This document shows, piece by piece, positions 25,294 through 34,749 of a DNA stretch of 64,000 nucleotides (positions within the stretch are counted from its first letter, which is position 1; every line of letters begins with the position of its first letter). This stretch comes from Nocardiopsis terrae (lineage in GTDB: Bacteria > Actinomycetota > Actinomycetes > Streptosporangiales > Streptosporangiaceae). The stretch spans positions 124,001 to 188,000 of the forward strand of contig NZ_BMXJ01000002.1 in the NCBI RefSeq assembly GCF_014651695.1. Direction: 5' to 3'. The notes beneath the pieces are model-generated. The model was given only the letters and a program-made list of their open reading frames with translations. It had not been told where the DNA came from and did not search any database. Position numbers and translations under genes: made by a program.

Positions 25294-25583
25294 GGATCTG
25301 ATTTCGCCTAGAGAGAGATGTGGTGTCCGCCGCGTGAACTTCCCCGGCGCACCAGAGAGGACTGTACGCCTCTGTCCGACCTCTCGCCACCCCGGGACCG
25401 GGGTCCCCGTCGTGGTGTCGCCGACCAGCCGCGTACGACGGGTTCCTACCCCCCGCACAGGGCTCCCTGTTGCATGTGTTCTCCCTGGGACGGGAGTTGA
25501 CGATCCCGACCGAAAGCGGCCATTCGCCCCCGTGGGGTTTATCCCCGACCGGGTCCGGCGTCAGGCGTGTTCGCGCAGCCGAA

Positions 25584-25612
25584 GGGCCCGCCGAGCACTG
25601 CTCGACGGGCCC
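25584..25612 (-). terminator. Hairpin after the aldo/keto reductase gene
   Basis: GGGCCCGCCGAG and CTCGACGGGCCC pair with one mismatch and a short loop, 60 bases past the reductase stop. The rest of the 378-base gap 25294-25671 carries only the hydrolase promoter region and no gene I can support. Confidence 0.55.
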
Positions 25613-25671
25613 GGGGACGGAGGACCGCCGGGGCGGGCCGCCGCTGCGCCGCCCGGCCGCCCCGCGAAGAC

Positions 25672-26490
<819 letters not shown>

Positions 26491-26587
26491 AAGGGGTGCC
26501 TTTCGAAGGTTGCGGATCGCCGCGGCCGTGGCTGTGCCTCGGCGGTGGCCGTGCCGCGGCGGGTGTGCCGGGGCCGTTCCGGACCCC

Positions 26588-26619
26588 ATGATGCCGACCT
26601 GGAGTGCACTCCAGGCAAA
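26588..26619 (-). promoter_or_regulatory. MerR-type promoter-operator of the aldo/keto reductase gene
   Basis: An 18-base perfect palindrome CCTGGAGTGCACTCCAGG (26598-26615) lies between a -35-like TTTGCC (26619-26614) and a -10-like CATCAT (26593-26588) read on the minus strand, giving a 20-base spacer. Over-long spacers with a central dyad are typical of MerR-family activated promoters. No merR gene is in the window. Confidence 0.6.
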
Positions 26620-26728
26620 CCGGGAGAAGCGCGGAGGGCGCCCGGGCCGGGTGCCGTGACGGGCTCCGGGCGCCTTGGCGGGCCGCGGGGGCTCCGGGTG
26701 GTCACGGAGCCCCCGCGGGACCGGGCCC

Positions 26729-27736
26729 TCAGGCGGGCAGGCGCACCAGCATCTTGCCGGTGTTGGCGCCGCGCATCATGCCGAGGAACGCGTCGACCGC
26801 GTTGTCGATCCCCTCGACCACGGTCTCCTCGGTGCGCAGGCTGCCCTCGGCCAGCCACCGGGCGGCGTTCTTCTGGTACTCGGGGGCCAGGTCGCCGTGG
26901 TCTCCCACGAGGAAGCCCTGGAGCTTGACGCGCTTGCCGACCAGCAGCCCGAGGTTGTCCGGGCCGGGCGCGGGCTCGGTGTCGTTGTAGGACGAGATGG
27001 CCCCGCACAGCGCGGCGCGGCCGTGGACGCGCATGCCCTGGATGGCGGCGCGCAGGTGGTCCCCGCCGACGTTGTCGAAGTAGACGTCGATGCCCTCGGG
27101 GGCGGCCTCGGCGAGCTGGCCCTCGAGGTCGCCCTCGCGGTAGTCGATGGCGGCGTCGTAGCCGAACTCCTCCACCAGGCGGCGCTTCTTCTCGGGGCCG
27201 CCGGCGGAGCCGACCACCTTCGAGGCGCCGAGCTGCTTGGCGATCTGGCCCGCGAGGCTGCCGACCGCGCCCGCGGCGCCGGAGACGAACACCACGTCGC
27301 CCTCCTTGAGCCCGGCGACGGCGGTCAGGCCCGCGTAGGCGGTGAGGCCGACCATGCCGAGCGCGCCGAGGTAGGCCTGGGCGGGTGCGGCGTCGGTGTC
27401 GACGACCTTGGCCCGCTCGGCGTCCATGAGCGCGTACTGGCGCCAGCCCTGGAAGTGCAGGACGCTGGCGCCGACGGGAACCTCGGGGCTCTCGGAGGCG
27501 ACGACGGTGCCGACCGCGCCGCCCTCCATGACCTCGCCGAGTTTGAAGGGCGGCACGTAGGACTTCACGTCGTTCATGCGGCCGCGCATGTAGGGGTCGA
27601 CCGACATCCAGTCGTTGCGGACCAGGATCTGGCCCGGGGCGGGGTCGGCGACGGTGGTCTCGACCACGGAGAAGTCCTCGGGCCTGGGCTCTCCGACGGG
27701 CCGGGCGACGAGGTGGACTTCCTTGGAAACGGGCAT
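26729..27736 (-). CDS. NADP-dependent oxidoreductase, CurA/leukotriene-B4-dehydrogenase-like MDR
   Basis: 335 residues from the ATG at 27736 (GGGGGAG upstream). Medium-chain dehydrogenase without zinc ligands: SVDPYMRGRMN, VMEGGAVGTVV, the VFVSGAAGAVGS nucleotide-binding loop and YFDNVGGDHL are diagnostic of the CurA/PTGR branch, which reduces enone double bonds or quinones with NADPH. Divergent from a LysR regulator 108 bases away, which is its likely controller. Confidence 0.9.
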   Translation of the reverse strand: MPVSKEVHLVARPVGEPRPEDFSVVETTVADPAPGQILVRNDWMSVDPYMRGRMNDVKSYVPPFKLGEVMEGGAVGTVVASESPEVPVGASVLHFQGWRQYALMDAERAKVVDTDAAPAQAYLGALGMVGLTAYAGLTAVAGLKEGDVVFVSGAAGAVGSLAGQIAKQLGASKVVGSAGGPEKKRRLVEEFGYDAAIDYREGDLEGQLAEAAPEGIDVYFDNVGGDHLRAAIQGMRVHGRAALCGAISSYNDTEPAPGPDNLGLLVGKRVKLQGFLVGDHGDLAPEYQKNAARWLAEGSLRTEETVVEGIDNAVDAFLGMMRGANTGKMLVRLPA

Positions 27737-27844
27737 GGTTGGAGCACTCCCCCTGAAAGCGATTTCGTGGGACCGGGTCCGGTACGACCACGCGTTCACG
27801 ACACTAGACCCGGATGACATACGACGACCAATAGAATCGGCGAG

Positions 27845-28810
27845 GTGACCTATAAGATTTCCAATAGTTCGGTCTCCTCTGAGGCTGTGCCCGCGGCGGA
27901 CGGCCCCCTGGACCTCCAGCTGCTCCGCACCTTCCTGGCCGTGCACCGTTCCGGTTCCTTCACCGCCGCGGCCCAGTTGTTGCGCCTCTCACAGCCCACT
28001 GTGACCACCCAGATCCGCACGTTGGAGCGCCGTCTGGGGCACGAGCTCTTCGAGCGCCTCCCCCGCGGTGTGGCGCCGACCGCCGACGCGAACGACCTCG
28101 CCGCCCGGGTTTCGGGGCCACTCGACGACCTGGAGCGGGTGGCGATCCACAACGCCCCCGGCTCCTCCGCCCTGCCGCCCGCACCGCTGCGGTTGGCGGG
28201 CCCGGCCGAACTGCTCGGCGAGCGTGTCCTGCCCGCCCTGTCCCCGATGGTCGCCGACCAGGACCTGCGGCTGCGCGTACACACGGGGCTGGCCGACGAA
28301 CTGTTGGAGGGGCTGCGGGCGGGGCGGCACGACCTGGTGCTGTCCACGGTCCGCCCCCGGGGCCGGACGGTGCTCGCCGAACCGCTGATGGACGAGGAGT
28401 TCGTCCTGGTCGCGGGGCCCTCCTGGGCGGAGCGGGTCGGGCTCGACCGGGTCCGGCGCCAGGGCTGCGCCGCCCTGTGCGGGGTCCCCCTGGTGGCCTA
28501 CGCCGACGACCTGCCCATCGCCCGCCGCTACTGGCGGCACGTGTTCGGGGTGCGGCTGACCGTCGCCCCGGCGCTCACCGTGCCCGACCTGCGCTCGGTG
28601 ATGGCCGCCGTGGCGGGCGGGGCGGGTGCGACCGTGCTGCCGCGCTACCTGTGCCAGGAGGCCCTGCTCGACGGGAGCCTGGTCGCCCTGCTGGAACCGG
28701 AGGACCCGCCGTTCAACACGGTGTACCTGGCCCGGCGGCCCGGCGTGGACGAGAACCCGCACCTGGAGCAGGTCCGTTCCTTCCTGACCCGGACCGCCCG
28801 CCACTGGTGA
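27845..28810 (+). CDS. LysR family transcriptional regulator
   Basis: 321 residues from a GTG at 27845. A TAGAAT -10-like box at 27832-27837 would make the message nearly leaderless. N-terminal winged HTH: LDLQLLRTFLAVHRSGSFTAAAQLLRLSQPTVTTQIRTLE. The effector-binding LysR domain follows to the C-terminus. It is divergent from the CurA-like reductase gene, the classic arrangement for LysR control of the neighbour. A repeat CCAATAG at 27828 and 27861 in the shared promoter region may be the binding site. Confidence 0.88.
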   Translation: MTYKISNSSVSSEAVPAADGPLDLQLLRTFLAVHRSGSFTAAAQLLRLSQPTVTTQIRTLERRLGHELFERLPRGVAPTADANDLAARVSGPLDDLERVAIHNAPGSSALPPAPLRLAGPAELLGERVLPALSPMVADQDLRLRVHTGLADELLEGLRAGRHDLVLSTVRPRGRTVLAEPLMDEEFVLVAGPSWAERVGLDRVRRQGCAALCGVPLVAYADDLPIARRYWRHVFGVRLTVAPALTVPDLRSVMAAVAGGAGATVLPRYLCQEALLDGSLVALLEPEDPPFNTVYLARRPGVDENPHLEQVRSFLTRTARHW

Positions 28811-28863
28811 CCGGGAGGCCGAACCGGGCCGCGCCCGGGCGCCCGTCTCGCTAGGTTGAACGC

Positions 28864-29313
28864 ATGCTCATCATCGAACGCGCGCTGAGGACGGACGTGA
28901 CGGCGATCGTCGCCCTGCTGGCCGACGACCCCCTCGGCGCCCAGCGGGAGACCCCCGACGACCTGTCCCGTTACCTGGAGGCCTTCGAGGCCATCGACGC
29001 CGACCCCCACCAGTACCTGGCCGTGGCCCGCCGCGACGGCAGGGTGGTCGGCACCCTCCAGCTCACCCTCGTCCCGGGCCTGTCCCGCCGGGGCGCCGCC
29101 CGCGCACAGGTGGAGGGGGTCAGGGTGCACGCCGACGAGCGCGGCGGCGGGCTGGGCAGCGAACTGTTGGAGTGGGCCGAACGTGAGGCCGAGAAGAGCG
29201 GCTGCGTGATGATCCAGCTGACCTCGGACGCCAAGCGGAAGGACGCGCACCGCTTCTACGAACGTCTGGGCTACGAGGCCAGCCACGTCGGCTTCAAGAA
29301 GAGACTGGGCTGA
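28864..29313 (+). CDS. GNAT family N-acetyltransferase
   Basis: 149 residues. Complete single GNAT domain: QVEGVRVHADERGGGLGSELLEWAE is motif A with the acetyl-CoA loop, and DAHRFYERLGYEASHVGFKK is motif B. A TAGGTT -10-like box ends a few bases before the ATG, so the transcript is probably leaderless. Acceptor unknown. Confidence 0.88.
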   Translation: MLIIERALRTDVTAIVALLADDPLGAQRETPDDLSRYLEAFEAIDADPHQYLAVARRDGRVVGTLQLTLVPGLSRRGAARAQVEGVRVHADERGGGLGSELLEWAEREAEKSGCVMIQLTSDAKRKDAHRFYERLGYEASHVGFKKRLG

Positions 29314-29319
29314 GCCGCC

Positions 29320-29349
29320 GCGGGCGCCGGTCCCAAGGCCGGCGCCCGC
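29320..29349 (+). terminator. Hairpin terminator
   Basis: GCGGGCGCCGG and CCGGCGCCCGC form a perfect 11-bp stem with an 8-base loop, seven bases after the GNAT stop. Confidence 0.65.
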
Positions 29350-29430
29350 CCGGCGCCGTGACCGGATCCGTCCGGTCGGGGCCGGGATCGTGCCTGGTGC
29401 GGGGCACGGCCCGCTGGGAGGGTTCGGAGT

Positions 29431-30039
29431 ATGAGAACTGATCCCGGCACCGGCAGGGCACTCCTGGTCGTCGACGCACAGCGGTCCTTCCTCCAGCGCG
29501 AGAGCTGGCGGGCGGCCTCCGACCCCGGGGTCGCCGGGCCGATCGGCCGCCTGGTCGACCACTTCCGCGACCGGGGCGACCGCCTCGTGTGGGTCCTGCA
29601 CACCGAGCCGGGAACCGGCACGGTGTTCGACCCCGAGCGCGGGTTCGTGGAGCCGATGCCCGGGCTGTCCCCGGCGGGTGGCGAGCCGGTGCTGACCAAG
29701 ACCGCGCACAGCGCCTTCACCGGCACCGACCTGCAACGCCTGCTCACGGGGTGGGGGGTCGGGGAGGTCACCGTCTGCGGGGTACGCACCGAACAGTGCT
29801 GCGAGACCACCACCCGCATGGGATCGGAGCTGGGGTTCGCCATGGTCTTCGCGGTGGACGCGACCGCGACCGAACCCATTGAGGCGCCGGGGTCGCCGCC
29901 CGGCCGACCGCTCCGGGAGGTCCTCGACGACCCCGGCACCCTCCTGCCCCGGGACGTCGTCACCCGCACCGTCTACGCCCTGTCCGGCCGCTTCGCGACC
30001 GTGCGCACGGTGGAGGCGATCGTCGCGGGGACCGGCTGA
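29431..30039 (+). CDS. Isochorismatase-family cysteine hydrolase
   Basis: 202 residues. The catalytic triad is seen in order: Asp in LLVVDAQRSF, Lys in LTKTAHSAF, and Cys in RTEQCCETTTR. These hydrolases act on isochorismate, nicotinamide, amides of small acids or related compounds. The adjacent co-directional gene is a GlxA-type AraC regulator, an association commonly seen for this family, so the regulator may control this enzyme. Start ATG at 29431. Confidence 0.88.
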   Translation: MRTDPGTGRALLVVDAQRSFLQRESWRAASDPGVAGPIGRLVDHFRDRGDRLVWVLHTEPGTGTVFDPERGFVEPMPGLSPAGGEPVLTKTAHSAFTGTDLQRLLTGWGVGEVTVCGVRTEQCCETTTRMGSELGFAMVFAVDATATEPIEAPGSPPGRPLREVLDDPGTLLPRDVVTRTVYALSGRFATVRTVEAIVAGTG

Positions 30040-30065
30040 GCGGGGTGGGCCGGCCGTCGCGCTCC

Positions 30066-30104
30066 CCCGACCGGTCCGGACGTCCGGGTCGGTCGGGCTA
30101 GGCT
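30066..30104. promoter_or_regulatory. Dyad next to the -10 of the GlxA-type regulator gene
   Basis: CCCGACCGGTCCGG and CCGGGTCGGTCGGG flank ACGT and pair with two mismatches (30066-30097). A -10-like TAGGCT follows at 30099-30104, nine bases before the GTG. The dyad may end the upstream gene or be an autoregulatory operator. Confidence 0.4.
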
Positions 30105-30113
30105 GACCGGATC

Positions 30114-31013
30114 GTGCGCAAGATCGTCTTCCTGCTGCTGCCCGGGCTGCACCTGCTGGACCTGGCCGGTCCGGCGCAGGTGTTCTCCACCCTGTCCGGA
30201 CTGGACCGCCCGGTGGAGCTCCACCACGTCGCGGACCTGCCCGAGGTGCCCACCGCCCAGGGGATCGGCCTGCGGGCCGCCACGGACTGGCCCCGGCCGG
30301 GCCCGGACGACCTGGTCCTGGTCCCCGGGTGGCGGACCGACGGCCCCGCCCCGCGCATCACTCCGGAGCAGGCCGGGGCGCTGGCCGCCCACCACGCGGC
30401 CGGAGGCACGGTGGCGAGCGTGTGCTCGGGGGCCTTCGCCCTGGCGCTGGCCGGACTGTTGGACGGACGCCGGTGCACCACCCACCACTCCCTCCAGGAC
30501 GAGCTGGCCCGCCGGTACCCGCGGGCCCGGGTCGTACCGGACGTGCTGCACGTGTCCGACGACCGGGTGGTGACCTCCGCGGGTATCGCCAGCGGTATCG
30601 ACCTGGCCCTGTACCTGGTCACCCGGTGGCACGGCCCGTCCGTGGCGGCGTCGGTGGCGCGGGAGATGGTGGTCTACGCCCGCCGCAACGGCGACGAGTC
30701 CCAGGCCAGCGCCATGCTGCGGTACCGGAGCCACCCCGTGGACGTGGTGCACCGGGTGCAGGACACCGTCGACGCCCGGTTCACCGAAACGCTGCGCCTG
30801 TCCGAACTCGCCGCCTCGGCGGGGGTCAGCGAGCGCACCCTCACCCGGGCGTTCACCTCGGCCACCGGGCTGACCCCGCTGCGGTACCAGCAGCGGTTGC
30901 GGGCGGAGCGCGCCGAACAGCTGATCGGTGCGGGGTGGACGGTGGAGTCCGCGGCCCGGGCCGCGGGTTTCCAGGACGCCCGTATGCTCCGCCGCCTGCG
31001 CACCCGGAGCTGA
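30114..31013 (+). CDS. GlxA-type AraC family regulator (DJ-1/PfpI plus HTH)
   Basis: 299 residues from a GTG at 30114. The N-terminal class I glutamine-amidotransferase-like DJ-1/PfpI domain (about 1-175) has VCSGAFALALAGLLDG with the conserved Cys. The AraC HTH domain occupies about 205-297 (LSELAASAGVSERTLTRAFTSATGLTPLRYQQRLR). Proteins of this architecture sense small amides or amines and regulate neighbouring catabolic genes. The isochorismatase-like hydrolase just upstream is the obvious candidate target. Confidence 0.88.
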   Translation: MRKIVFLLLPGLHLLDLAGPAQVFSTLSGLDRPVELHHVADLPEVPTAQGIGLRAATDWPRPGPDDLVLVPGWRTDGPAPRITPEQAGALAAHHAAGGTVASVCSGAFALALAGLLDGRRCTTHHSLQDELARRYPRARVVPDVLHVSDDRVVTSAGIASGIDLALYLVTRWHGPSVAASVAREMVVYARRNGDESQASAMLRYRSHPVDVVHRVQDTVDARFTETLRLSELAASAGVSERTLTRAFTSATGLTPLRYQQRLRAERAEQLIGAGWTVESAARAAGFQDARMLRRLRTRS

Positions 31014-31065
31014 CGCCCGCGCACCGCCGGCGGCCCGGAATCCGCCGCGCCCAGCGGGGCACCGG

Positions 31066-32886
31066 TCAGGGGGTCACGACGTCGAAGGTCGGGTCGGGCC
31101 GGTCCACCAGGTCGAGCAGCCGGTCCAGCAGCGCCCGGTCGCCCGCGAACGCCATCCCCTCGGTGCCCTTGCCCGCCAGCAGCCGCAGCAGCCGGAACTT
31201 GTTCAGGGTGATGGTCAACTGGGGTTCGCCCCGGCGCGGCTTCTCCCTGGTGGTGAGCGCCCCGTTGGACAGCGTCGTCCGGTAGGTGGTGTCCAGGTCG
31301 GCGAACACCCAGTCGATGACGAAGGACTCCTCCCACGCCTTGGGGCCGTTGATCCGGATCGCCACGGACTCGAAGAGCTGCCCCACCGAGAGCGCCGCCG
31401 CCATCCCCGAACCCAGGTCGGACGGCAGGTCCGGTTTACCGCGCCGCAGCTCCGCGGCGCCCTGGAGGTAGGAGTTGCGCCAGGTGCCGTTCTCCGCACC
31501 GAACCCCAACCGCTCGTACACCCCGGCCAGGGCCGCCCTGGCCCGGCCGTGCTCCGGCTCCGCGAACACCGCGTGGTTGAGCAGCGTGGCCGCGAACCGC
31601 AGATCGCCGTGGCCGCGGTACTCGTCCGCCCTGCGCACCACCTCGTCGACGCCGCCCATGCAGTCGACGTACCTGCGGGCCGCCTCCTGCGGGGGGTGTT
31701 CCCACAGGTGGGCCGGGTTGCCGTCGAACCAGCCCATGTAACGCTGGTAGATCGCCTTGACGTTGTGGCTGACCGAACCGTAGTAGCCGCGGGTGTGCCA
31801 CTCCCCCGCCAGCCCGGGCGGTATCTGGAGGTGTTCGGCGATCTCCGCCGCCACCAGCCCCTGGTTGATCAGGCGCAGGGTCTGGTCGTGCAGGTAGGCG
31901 TAGAGGTCCCGCTGCTGGCGCAGGTAGGCGACGAGGTTCTCCGTCCCCCAGGTCGGCCAGTGGTGGGAGGCGAACAGCACGTCGGACTCGTGCGCGAAGA
32001 GCTCCACGGCCTCGTCGAGGTAGCGCGACCACATCCGGGCGTCCCGTACCGGGGCCCCGCGCAGGGTGAGCAGGTTGTGCAGGTTGTGGGTGGCGTTCTC
32101 CGCCATGCACAGGGCGCGGTGCTCGGGGAAGTAGAAGTTCGTCTCGGTGGGCGCCTCGGTCCCCGGGGTCATCTGGAAGACGATCCGCACCCCGTCCACC
32201 ACCTCCTCCTGGCCGGTGCGGGTGATATCGCGGTTGGGGGCGATCAGGGTGACCGCCCCGGTGGAGCTGGTCTGGCCCAGCCCCACACCGATCTGCCCCC
32301 GCGGCCCGGGCTCCAGATGGGAACCGGTGTGGAACAGGCTGCGGCGGGCCATCGCGGGACCGGCGTGCACGTTCTCCGCGACCGCGTGCTCCATGAACCC
32401 GGCCGGGGCGAGGATCGGCACCATGCCGTCGGTGACACCGCCGACCCCGCCGAAGTGGTCGACGTGCGAGTGCGAGTAGACCACCCCGGTGACCGGGCGG
32501 TCGCCCCGGTGCTCCCGGTACAGCTCCAGCCCGGCGCGCGCGGGTTCGGCCGAGACCAGCGGGTCGATGACCAGGACCCCCTGGTCGCCCTCCACCAGGG
32601 TCATGTTCGACAGGTCCAGACCCCTGATCTGGTAGATCCCCTCGGTGACCTCGAACAGTCCCTGCCTGGCGCACAGCCGGGACTGCCGCCACAGGCTCGG
32701 GTTGGCGGTGTCGGGGCACTCCTCGTCGAGGAACCCGTAGGCGTCCGCGTCCCACACCACCCGGCCGTTCTCGTCCCTGATCTGGCCGGGTTCGAGCCGG
32801 GCGATCAGACCGCGGTCCGCGTTGGCGAAGTCGGTGCTGTCGGTGCTTTCGGAGCTGCCGGAGTGTTCTGCTCCGTTACCGGTCAT
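31066..32886 (-). CDS. Alkyl/aryl-sulfatase (SdsA1-like, metallo-beta-lactamase fold)
   Basis: 606 residues from the ATG at 32886 (GAGGAGAAG upstream). The N-terminal metallo-beta-lactamase domain has the HxHxDH zinc motif in VVYSHSHVDHFGG, followed by metal ligands in MAENATHNLHNL and VLFASHHWPTWG. The alkylsulfatase dimerisation domain (about 390-480) and a C-terminal SCP2-like domain (about 490-606) follow. Family members hydrolyse secondary or primary alkyl sulfates such as SDS. No export signal is seen. No linked sulfate or alcohol-oxidation genes. Confidence 0.9.
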   Translation of the reverse strand: MTGNGAEHSGSSESTDSTDFANADRGLIARLEPGQIRDENGRVVWDADAYGFLDEECPDTANPSLWRQSRLCARQGLFEVTEGIYQIRGLDLSNMTLVEGDQGVLVIDPLVSAEPARAGLELYREHRGDRPVTGVVYSHSHVDHFGGVGGVTDGMVPILAPAGFMEHAVAENVHAGPAMARRSLFHTGSHLEPGPRGQIGVGLGQTSSTGAVTLIAPNRDITRTGQEEVVDGVRIVFQMTPGTEAPTETNFYFPEHRALCMAENATHNLHNLLTLRGAPVRDARMWSRYLDEAVELFAHESDVLFASHHWPTWGTENLVAYLRQQRDLYAYLHDQTLRLINQGLVAAEIAEHLQIPPGLAGEWHTRGYYGSVSHNVKAIYQRYMGWFDGNPAHLWEHPPQEAARRYVDCMGGVDEVVRRADEYRGHGDLRFAATLLNHAVFAEPEHGRARAALAGVYERLGFGAENGTWRNSYLQGAAELRRGKPDLPSDLGSGMAAALSVGQLFESVAIRINGPKAWEESFVIDWVFADLDTTYRTTLSNGALTTREKPRRGEPQLTITLNKFRLLRLLAGKGTEGMAFAGDRALLDRLLDLVDRPDPTFDVVTP

Positions 32887-33031
32887 CACTTCTCCTCGTC
32901 GATTCGACGCTGGCCGGCGGGCCGGGGCCGAGCGCACGTCCCATGATCACGGCGGGGGGTTCAGCGGGGTGCAACGCCCGGACCAGTTGTTCGCCAAGGC
33001 GGACGGTGCCACCCGCCCCGGGAAACGCGGA

Positions 33032-33061
33032 GCCGCCGGTGCGGGTGGCCGCACCGGCGGC
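33032..33061 (-). terminator. Hairpin terminator
   Basis: GCCGCCGGTGCGG and CCGCACCGGCGGC form a perfect 13-bp stem with loop GTGG, 24 bases past the DUF1269-type gene stop. Confidence 0.65.
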
Positions 33062-33085
33062 GTGGGAGGGCTCGGAACCCGGGTC

Positions 33086-33568
33086 TCAGGCCCGCAGGGC
33101 CTCGACGAGTTCCTGCTCGTTGTCCTTGGAGAGATTGGTCTGGATGACCGTGGGCTCCAGCGGCCTGAAGGCGTCGACGACACGGTCGATGGTGGCGTCG
33201 TCCGCGAGCAGGAAGACCGCGGCCCGGTCCTGCTGGAGTTCGGCGCCGATCTTCTTGATCATGTCGTCGTCGATACCGACGTCGCTGAGCCTGCCCGCGA
33301 TCGCGCCCGCACCCGCACCGACGGCCAGGCCCAGGAGCGGGTTCAGGAACAGCAGGCCGATGAGCGTGCCCCACAGGGCGCCGCCCGCGGCGCCGTAACC
33401 GGCGAGGTTGACGGTCTGGTGGATGCGGGGACGCCCCTTGTCGTCCTTGTAGGCGTAGGCGGCGTCCTCCAGTTGGAGGAGTTCCTGTTTGCTCAGGTCG
33501 GCGGCGATGTCGAGAGCCTTCTCGGCGGTGTCGCGGTCGGCCACCCCGAGTACGATCAGCTGCGCCAT
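33086..33568 (-). CDS. DUF1269-type Gly-rich membrane-associated protein
   Basis: 160 residues from the ATG at 33568. Starts with a ferredoxin-like MAQLIVLGVADRDTAEKALDIAADL. A hydrophobic, glycine-zipper-like segment (about 60-93, ALWGTLIGLLFLNPLLGLAVGAG) follows, then a conserved C-terminal region with LSDVGIDDDMIKKIG and AAVFLLADDAT. This layout is that of DUF1269 proteins, which are widespread and functionally uncharacterised. Confidence 0.82.
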   Translation of the reverse strand: MAQLIVLGVADRDTAEKALDIAADLSKQELLQLEDAAYAYKDDKGRPRIHQTVNLAGYGAAGGALWGTLIGLLFLNPLLGLAVGAGAGAIAGRLSDVGIDDDMIKKIGAELQQDRAAVFLLADDATIDRVVDAFRPLEPTVIQTNLSKDNEQELVEALRA

Positions 33569-33716
33569 GGGTGTGTGTTCCCCCGTCGTCGTTTCCTGCC
33601 CGGCCCGCCGAGCGCGGGGCCGCTCCGCGGAAGCCTTCCCGGGGGCGGTTACGGCGAAGGCCACTGCGGGGCACTGATCACGCAAAATCCCCGGGGGCGG
33701 TCTCAGCGGGGCTGCC

Positions 33717-33875
33717 TCACCAGTCGCGGAGCGGGCCGCCGGGCCTCGGGGCGGAGTCGGGCCCGTCGGGGTCCTGTTCGCGGCGCCTCTGGCGGCGGAC
33801 CAGCCGGTACAGGACGTACCCCCAGGCCAGGACGGCCGACGCGACCACCAGGTGGGCGATCGGTCCGAGTTCCAC
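33717..33875 (-). CDS. 52-residue single-helix membrane protein
   Basis: A short frame from a GTG at 33875 with a clear GGGAGG site five bases upstream. One transmembrane helix (about residues 3-23, LGPIAHLVVASAVLAWGYVL) is followed by a strongly basic RLVRRQRRR stop-transfer and a polar tail. Function unknown. The good ribosome-binding site and positive-inside pattern argue that it is real. It stands between the DUF1269-type gene and a methyltransferase gene, all on the minus strand. Confidence 0.55.
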   Translation of the reverse strand: MELGPIAHLVVASAVLAWGYVLYRLVRRQRRREQDPDGPDSAPRPGGPLRDW

Positions 33876-33957
33876 GCGGGCCTCCCGGGTTCGCGGATCA
33901 CGGGTGCACGAGTGCACGGGTCTCGGCTTCCCTCCGGTTCCTACCCGGAGGTGTGCC

Positions 33958-34749
33958 TCACACGCGCCGGGCCAGCACCAGCTGGGTGGTGTAGGGGACC
34001 TCGACCCGCCCGTCGGGGAAGTGGCGGTCGGCGATGGCCCGGAGTTCCGCGCGGGTGCGGTCCTCCCCGATCTTCCGGGCGGCGGCCGCCGTCCTGCTGG
34101 AGGACATCGCCATGCCCAGGTACTCGTCGGGGGTGAGCGCCCGGGCCCAGGGCAGGGAGTGCTCCTCGGCACCGGTCAGGCCCCGGACGGCGGACAGCTC
34201 ACCGACCAGGTCGTAGGTGCGGTAGTGGCGGTCGTAACCGGGGCTGTACCACTCCAGGAAGCTCTCGTGCTCGTCGATGAACGCGCTCCCGGCGAGGTCG
34301 CGGTTGTTGTTGAGCACGGCGAGGGTGCCGCCCGGGGCGAGGAGGCGGACGGACTCGGCGTAGAAGGCGGGCCGGTCGAACCAGTGGAGGGCCTGGGCGG
34401 TGAGGACGAGGGCGGCGCCGGAGTCCGGGAAGGGGACGCCCTCGGCCCGGGCGTCCACGTACTCGACCCCGTCGGCGCCGTCCGCACCGGCCTCGGCGGT
34501 GTCGCGCATGTCGTGCCCGGGTTCGACGCCGACCACGCGGGGGCCGGGGCCGAAGGCCGCGCGCAGGGCGCGGGTGGAGATGCCGGTTCCGGCGCCGACG
34601 TCGAGCAGGAGCCAGGGCTCGGGCCAGGCGTCGGTGGCGCCTTCCCGGACGTGGCCGCGCAGGGTCTCCAGGGTCTGCCCGGGGTATCCGGGGCGGAAGG
34701 CACGGTAGTCGTCGGTGAGGCCGGTGAAGGCCTGGGTGCGGTCGCTCAA
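33958..34749 (-). CDS. Class I SAM-dependent methyltransferase
   Basis: 263 residues from a TTG at 34749, preceded by GAGAGGA. Motif I LLLDVGAGTGISTRAL, motif II VVGVEPGHDM, and the AQALHWFD/ESVRLLAPGGTLAVL region fit Methyltransf_11-type enzymes such as trans-aconitate or small-molecule methyltransferases. Its start overlaps the stop of the AraC regulator gene (TTGA), suggesting co-transcription and coupled translation. Confidence 0.85.
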   Translation of the reverse strand: MSDRTQAFTGLTDDYRAFRPGYPGQTLETLRGHVREGATDAWPEPWLLLDVGAGTGISTRALRAAFGPGPRVVGVEPGHDMRDTAEAGADGADGVEYVDARAEGVPFPDSGAALVLTAQALHWFDRPAFYAESVRLLAPGGTLAVLNNNRDLAGSAFIDEHESFLEWYSPGYDRHYRTYDLVGELSAVRGLTGAEEHSLPWARALTPDEYLGMAMSSSRTAAAARKIGEDRTRAELRAIADRHFPDGRVEVPYTTQLVLARRV

